Assembly: GCA_021014325.1 (NCBI GenBank)
Contig: CM037470.1
Coordinates: 2,976,001 to 3,040,000, forward strand
Reading direction: 5' to 3'
Origin: Plazaster borealis
Lineage: Eukaryota > Echinodermata > Asteroidea > Forcipulatida > Labidiasteridae
Length of the DNA: 64,000 nt
A model generated the notes under the pieces. The model searched no databases and was not told the DNA's origin. It saw nothing but the letters and a program-made list of their open reading frames with translations. Each line of letters opens with the position of its first letter. The first letter of the stretch is position 1. Of this stretch, positions 58,505-64,000 are shown piece after piece. A program made the position numbers and the translations under genes.

Positions 58505-58644
58505 ATTATAACGGACATTTATATTGCGCAAAACCTTTATGAATATACAATATATCTGCGAATTACAATAAATACAAAATATGCAGAGAAAAAGAAATAC
58601 AAATTACACTTACTGTGTTGTTTGTGAATCATTATTGGCAAGTA

Positions 58645-59172
58645 CACTCTAAAAACCTGAGGGTCAGAATTAACCCGGATCCAGGTCCCGTGGGGCCTGA
58701 CCATCTTCTGGATCAGTAAGACCCGGAATCCGTGTCAAAATGACCCCAAAATGGGTGAAACTGACGCAGAATCCGAGTTGAACACCATGTTCCGGGTAAG
58801 TCTGACCTGTAAAAGGGTCAGGCCACCTGGGACCAGGAATCCAGGGCAGTCTGACCTGGGAATGGGTCAGGCCCCCTGGGACCAGGAATCCAGGGCAGTC
58901 TGACCTGGGAATGGGTCAGGCCACCTGGGACCAGGAATCCAGGGCAGTCTGACCTGGGAATGGGTCAGGCCCCCTGGGACCAGGAATCCAGGGCAGTCTG
59001 ACCTGTATGGGAATGGGTCAGGCCACCTGGGACCAGGAATCCAGGGCAGTCTGACCTGGGAATGGGTCAGGCCCCCTGGGACCAGGAATCCAGGGCAGTC
59101 TGACCTGGAAATAGGTCAGGCCCCCTGGGACCAGGAATCCAGGTCAACCTGACCCGGTAGTTTTTTAGAGTG
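58645..59172. mobile_element. TA-flanked MITE containing a 49-bp satellite (about 7 units)
   Basis: Both 12-bp ends are cleaner than in the other copy (CACTCTAAAAAC and GTTTTTTAGAGTG-like) and are flanked by TA. The internal unit is the same as at 35863 but with about 7 repeats; one unit has a short GTAT insertion. Confidence 0.85.
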
Positions 59173-59849
59173 TACTGTAACGTATAATCAATTGTGTATA
59201 ACGTTAGCATTTATAGTAGGCTATTAAAGTTTGTACTTCATGTATTCTGTAGAAGGTTTCTTTACTTTAAGATCTCTCTCTAGTCTTGTAAATGCCCTCT
59301 TGTTACTTTTTAAAAAACCCTGACTGTACCAGGAAGAAATAAAGTACAGAAAAGCTGAGAAGGATTTAACACCTATTTACCAAGTGGTGTATAGGCAAAT
59401 TAAAAGCAGACATTGGAGGCAAGCAGGGGCAAACACATAATTATTGTTAGTTATTTATTTTGTTCGGTGGGGGGGGGGGGCTATTGTATCGAACAATTCA
59501 TTTGTGCATTTTGTTTTATCCCGCCCCCGGTTACGCCAATGTATTACCTAATTCGTCACACGCGGCTACTCTCTGCCAAGCTCGAATCAAATTCACGTAC
59601 ACTTGTTGGGTATAAGCGTGTAAATTGTTGTAGAGTCGCCTAAAAATGGGCACTACATTGTGTATAACATTGCCTCTCAAAATAGCGCAACCAATGACGT
59701 CAGGAGAATCGGGTCAAAAGTCATATTTATTATTTCATCACTTTGATTAAATACTCGTCTACTCTTTACAGAGGACCTACACTCTTCCACATCCGGAAAT
59801 ATCGCAGTGCCGTAGTCACATAGCAATTTAAGCCCATTTCTGATACCAA
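59173..59849. other. duplicated non-coding region upstream of TRIM copy 3
   Basis: Collinear with 36634-37360, including G-run tracts and the CACGCGGCTACTCTCTGCCA segment. No gene was seen. Confidence 0.55.
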
Positions 59850-60265
59850 TAAGGGGCGGGACAATGTGTGAGGAGAGGGGTGTTCTTTTTGGGGGAATTG
59901 GGGGTGGCACCTTTGATCCCCATACCCTAGATTCACTACCTTAATAACTGCATAGAGAGGGGCGGGACCAGTTGGAGGAGACGGGTGTTCTTTTTGGGGG
60001 AAATGGGGATGGCACCTTTGATCCGCATACCCTGGATTCACTACCTGAACAACTGCATAGAGAGGGGCAGGACCAGTTGGAGGAGAGGGGTGTTATTTTT
60101 GGGGAATTGGGGGTGGCACCTTTGATCCCCATACCCTGGATTCACTACCTTAATAACTGCATAAAGAGGGGCAGGACCAGTTGGAGGATAGGGGTGTTCT
60201 TTTGGGGGGAATTGGGGGTGGCACCTTTGATCCCCATATCCTGGATTCACTACCTTAATTACTGC
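59850..60265. repeat. ~105-bp tandem repeat, 4 copies
   Basis: CTTTGATCC follows GGTGGCAC at 59911, 60016, 60120 and 60225. The corresponding place in unit A (about 37370-37480) has one copy, so the amplification is specific to unit B. ORFs on both strands over it are artefacts. Confidence 0.92.
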
Positions 60266-61004
60266 ACACATATAGCACCAAATATCGATTACGTATGGCG
60301 TGAAAGCCAATTTTCAAAAGGCCGCATATAAATGTTCCAATATACCCTTCTTGTAATTGTCTGCATTTAGGGACTTTCTAAAATATATTATCTGTAGGGC
60401 AAAGGATAGTGAACTCTTTTGATTTACATAAGCATAATCACCAAGAGAACTTTGACCAGACACTTTTGTACTGTTGCGATTGCAGGTAGTCATGAGAACA
60501 CTTTGAACCTGGGAGTAAATTCAACGGCGATACCAGCTCCAACAATGCATCCACATTTCACATAATGAATCCACAAGCACGTTTGTTGAAATAATGCACA
60601 AAGTTGTTTATTGACACCTTTTAACCCTTGGAGTGTTGCAATAAACGTTTCCAGATGTTAGCTGGAAAAAAATTACTCTCATGTCTGCAATCATGTGCAC
60701 CTTTAATAAATCATTTGTTATTACCTATGTAAGACGTTTCACAGCGATTACAATCCGTTGGTCTGAAGCATTCCGAAGTAGACTGCCTTATCAGTAGTTG
60801 CAGCGGTTGCAGTTAATAATAATTTTGCCAAGGGTTTAAAATTCCAAGCTATTTTCATCAATGCATTAATTTATAGTGTACATGCAATCATGGAGGTAGA
60901 ATTAGACTCCATGATGCAATCATGACGTACGTGTAGATTAGCATTGCTTTAAATATCCATAGCTCGGTATTTCGTAACATTGGCGTAGCTTATCTTTCTC
61001 TCAT
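60266..61004. other. duplicated non-coding region, no gene seen
   Basis: Collinear with about 37490-38150 of unit A. 60890-60925 adds a short CATGGAGGTAGAATTAGACT insertion followed by an inverted TCCATGATG. Confidence 0.5.
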
Positions 61005-61250
61005 TAGACTTGTGCACTTGTCGTTCATGTATGTCGCGGTTTATAACGTCTCCCGCGCGACTCTTGCCATACTGCTGTTGTCGGGGTAGACTGCTCTCAC
61101 GAGACTTCTCCTGCTCTCGCGCGAGACTGCTGGGGCCGTAGTCACGAGAGCCAGCAGTCTTACGAGAACGATCACCAGTGTCGCCATTATTCGCGGAGAG
61201 AGTCGGCACGCTATCAGCGCGACAAACATTTAACGACTTGTCCACAAGCC
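61005..61250. mobile_element. fold-back element, second copy
   Basis: Counterpart of 38149-38396 with slightly diverged ends (CTTGTGCACTTGTCGTT and TTAACGACTTGTCCACAAG) and the same CTCTCGCGCGAGAC palindromes. Confidence 0.7.
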
Positions 61251-61403
61251 TACTTTTTTTTAAGAGCTACGTGCAGATATTGTTCTCACCTCTCACCTCC
61301 ACACAACGACTACGCGCCCACTGGGACCTCACCAGACTCGTACCATTCCACTTGTTGGTTGTTGAAGCCATTTTCTATCCTCAAGACTACAAACACCTTT
61401 CTG
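61251..61403 (+). promoter_or_regulatory. candidate untranslated first exon of TRIM copy 3
   Basis: Conserved with 38397-38549, ending CCTTTCTG|GTAAGT. The acceptor would be TTACTAG just before the ATG at 63721, implying an intron of about 2.3 kb. Confidence 0.4.
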
Positions 61404-61734
61404 GTAAGTCTGTTTGACACTCATCATGATACCGTGGTAAAAATAGTTGGGAAAGGGTAAGATGATTAGGCGCGTCTGCACATACGTAACAATACCAACT
61501 GCTGCCTGGTTCATCGTGGCCGACTGACGCTCTTGGTCCCGGGTAGGCCTTGCCAATTATAGCCGCAACTGTCGACTATCACAACGTTACCTTAAAAAGT
61601 CCCATACTTCTAAGTCCATTGCTTCTAGCGATGGATGATGGCCTATTAGGCCTGTACTAAAACGTATTCCGTAGATCATGTGCTTTTGCATTTTCTCATA
61701 GAGATGCAACTGTAGATGAAACCGCAACTCTTTC

Positions 61735-63640
61735 GGGGTGATGACGTCATCGATGATTATATTAAAAAACCGTTAATATTTCAAATGTTTCAAAAATTCA
61801 TATAATAATTGAGATTTTTGATAGGTTCAGACAAGTTTTTTGGCATGATATGGAAGCTCTTAGGTATACTCTTTAGATCATACACAGAGTGTGGCCCCAT
61901 TTGACCTTTACTTCCGGATGAAACCGGAAGTCCTTTGTAGTTTAAACCTGGAATTTGTTTTGGATTTGCTTTCAACGATGTTAGTGTCCGGAAAGGGTCC
62001 AGTATAAAGACACAATACCGGTGACGTCATAAATCCAAGAGTGCCCTCTATCGGCAGACTCAAACCTATTCAAAATACACTTGTACTTGATGTCGTGAAG
62101 TTTTGGGTAATCGTTTCGAATTGTGTATATACTTAATAACTTTTACACAAACTACGTATAATGTGTGAAGTTGTAGATTGATGACGTCATCACGGGTCAT
62201 GTGGTATTACATAAACATTTGTTTGTGATTGAGCAAAAACCTTGCAATGAACATTGGAAAACATCAGATAATTGAACCTCAACATCAAAACGACACAAAC
62301 GTAATGACGTCGTTATGACTTCATCCGGTATCGAATTACATTAAATTTAGTATTAGTTAAATATTTAAAAATGTTTAAATATCCCCTGAACCACATGCTG
62401 GATCTTTACAATCTTTACATCATTGAAAAGTTCTTTATAAATTGAACGAACGTTACACAGATATGACCCTAATTTGACCTTGACTTCCGGTTTAAAGCGA
62501 AAGTTGAATGTTTCAAAAGTTCATATCTCATGAACTACTTATCTTTCAGCACAATTTCTGCATCAGGTTTGAGATCTTTGAGCATGCTCAAACCTTTGCA
62601 CAGAAATGACAACATTTTGACCTTATACTTCTGGTCAAAACCGGATGTGCACATGTTGACCTACATCGATAACGTACATAGTGGAATAACACATGTACAC
62701 GTAAGTTTAGTGCACATGTACAATGTACATGTACAATGTACATGTACAATGTACATGTACCGAATGCATTCAACGTCGCTGATACTTTGTATATTGCCCA
62801 TCCAAAAAAAAATCAAATGTTAACCCCAAAACGCCCTGCTTAACTATTCACAAACTCACAACTTTAAAATCAAATTTAAATGAACCTTCAAACCCATCAT
62901 ACATTTGAACCTCAATATAAAGACGACACCTGAAAAATGACGTTATGATGACGCCATCAGGTGTCAAATAAAATTAAATTAAAGATTAATAATAAAAATC
63001 TTAACTCCGGAACCAAACATTGGATGTTTACAATGATATACATCATCGGAAAGGTCTTCAAACACTGAAAAAACACGTCACACATTTTATTACAATGTGA
63101 CCTTGTCTTCCGGTTGAAGCAAAAAAGAACACTAAAATCTATGATTTCACCTCTGTGGTCAATATGAAACAAAATTTGGACCTGGTTTCAGTGCATAAAA
63201 TGGCAATTGACTCTTTTACGTTTCATTGATGGCGTCTTTTTAATAGTCAACAGCGCCCTCTGGTGACAAAGTTTAATTGTGAGGTTTTATCAACTCAAAA
63301 AGTACACTAAATTTAACCTTAAATTTTATCGGGGAATTGAACCTCAACATGTAGATGGCACAAAGTTAATGACGTCATAATGACGTCATCAGGTGTCACG
63401 TTACATGTATATTAAATCAAACTTTAATAATTGAAAAAACATAACTCTTGAACCATACATTTGAACTTTACAATATTACATCATGGGAAAGTTCTTCATA
63501 AACTGAACAAACGTTACACAGCTATGACCCAAATTTGACCCGGTCTTCCGGTTCAAACTCGAAGTTGAAGCGAAAAATCTTAAATCTTGAATCACGAGAC
63601 AAAATAAAACTCAAATCAAGGATCTGCAACACGAGCACCT
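61735..63640. repeat. degenerate ~0.45-0.65-kb repeats rich in TGACGTCA
   Basis: A cassette consisting of TTGAACCTCAACAT, an ATGACGTCAT-rich segment, a TTTACAAT...CATCATTGG-type segment and TGACCTTGACTTCCGGTT recurs with starts near 62272, 62905 and 63337 and a partial one before. It lies in the candidate intron 1 of TRIM copy 3. No ORF is supported. Confidence 0.65.
62710..62761. repeat. palindromic TGTACATGTACAA repeats
   Basis: Three to four 13-bp units of TGTACATGTACAA in direct order, each a near-palindrome; located inside the previous repeat region. Confidence 0.85.
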
Positions 63641-63720
63641 TGTTTTGGTGATGTCAAAAAAGCTGAATGTCTAGTTTCTAATTTCGTTTGTCTTCCTTTT
63701 TCTAAAAATTACTAGGTAAA

Positions 63721-64000
63721 ATGGCCAGACGCGTATCTGACGTACTGGAGAAAATCGCTAAAGACTTTTTGGAATGTGGTATCTGTATGGAGCGATACAC
63801 AAATCCAAAAATCCTAGATTGTGTTCACAGCTTCTGTGAAAATTGTTTGGTCAAATACTTTGGCAACGATGAGGTAAAGCCTTGTCCAGTATGTCGACAA
63901 GAGACAATTCTTCCAGTGCCAGGGGGTGTCAGTGGCATTAAAACTAATGGCTTTCTGATAACACTGAGGGAAAAAATCGAGCTCCAGGAGAAGGTTGCCA
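63721..64000 (+). CDS. TRIM protein copy 3, N-terminal part (runs off the window)
   Basis: Open for 93 codons to the window edge. It starts MARRVSDVLEKIAKDF and contains a complete C3HC4 RING (CGICMERYTNP, CVHSFCENC, CPVC), followed by the same GGVSGIKTNGFLITLRE linker as copies 1 and 2. The start follows a TTACTAG acceptor-like sequence by 5 bp, as in copy 1. B-boxes and later exons lie beyond the window. Confidence 0.85.
   Translation, partial: MARRVSDVLEKIAKDFLECGICMERYTNPKILDCVHSFCENCLVKYFGNDEVKPCPVCRQETILPVPGGVSGIKTNGFLITLREKIELQEKVA

Larger units (their letters stand above)
46778..61730. repeat. segmental duplication, unit B flank (downstream of TRIM copy 2)
   Basis: Counterpart of 30711-38849, expanded by the TTAA MITE (47193-47577), the gypsy element (49084-58504) and a local 105-bp amplification (59850-60265). 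It lacks the LINE fragment and the Mutator-like MITE seen in unit A. Confidence 0.8.

Overview
The window is animal nuclear DNA: AT-rich, intron-containing and very dense in transposable elements. Its protein repertoire (a tandem RING/B-box/NHL-like TRIM array) and its repeat families (TTAA-flanked elements, fold-back MITEs, LINE and Penelope-like remnants, a gypsy/Ty3 element) suggest an echinoderm, most likely a sea star. That assignment rests on my recognition of the repeats and was not tested by any search.

Region by region. 1-16 kb holds no convincing cellular gene. It is a mosaic of tandem repeats, fold-back elements, MITEs, a tRNA-derived SINE and a 5'-truncated Penelope-like element at about 9.84-11.94 kb. 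16.07-19.31 kb (+) is a two-exon gene for a small type II membrane glycosyltransferase with a nucleotide-diphospho-sugar transferase domain; its intron is filled by a minisatellite, telomere-like repeats and a fold-back element. 19.3-27.7 kb is gene-poor, with MITEs and LINE 3' ends. 27.76-64.0 kb is a tandem array of three TRIM paralogues on the + strand: copy 1 at 27,758-30,710 (3 coding exons), copy 2 at 43,950-46,777 (3 coding exons) and copy 3 from 63,721 running off the window. The duplicated unit includes introns, several kb of 3' flank and a candidate untranslated first exon for the next copy. Later insertions distinguish the copies: a degenerate Harbinger-like transposon with a NAIF1/Myb-SANT-like remnant (39.66-43.57 kb) in intron 1 of copy 2, a LINE fragment and a Mutator-like MITE in the flank of copy 1, and a 9.4-kb gypsy/Ty3 element (49,084-58,504) in the flank of copy 2.

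The gypsy element is young: its LTRs differ at only about five positions by eye and it has a 4-bp target duplication. It encodes gag, protease, RT, RNase H and integrase. In the position where an env gene would lie it has an intact 202-residue ORF with the catalytic blocks of an SGNH/GDSL hydrolase, set between two 46-bp direct repeats. gag, protease and RNase H each carry a disruption, whereas integrase and the SGNH ORF are open. This accessory hydrolase is the most interesting item in the window.

The TRIM genes probably encode cytoplasmic E3 ubiquitin ligases. The glycosyltransferase probably acts in the Golgi. Nothing in the sequence links these two functionally.
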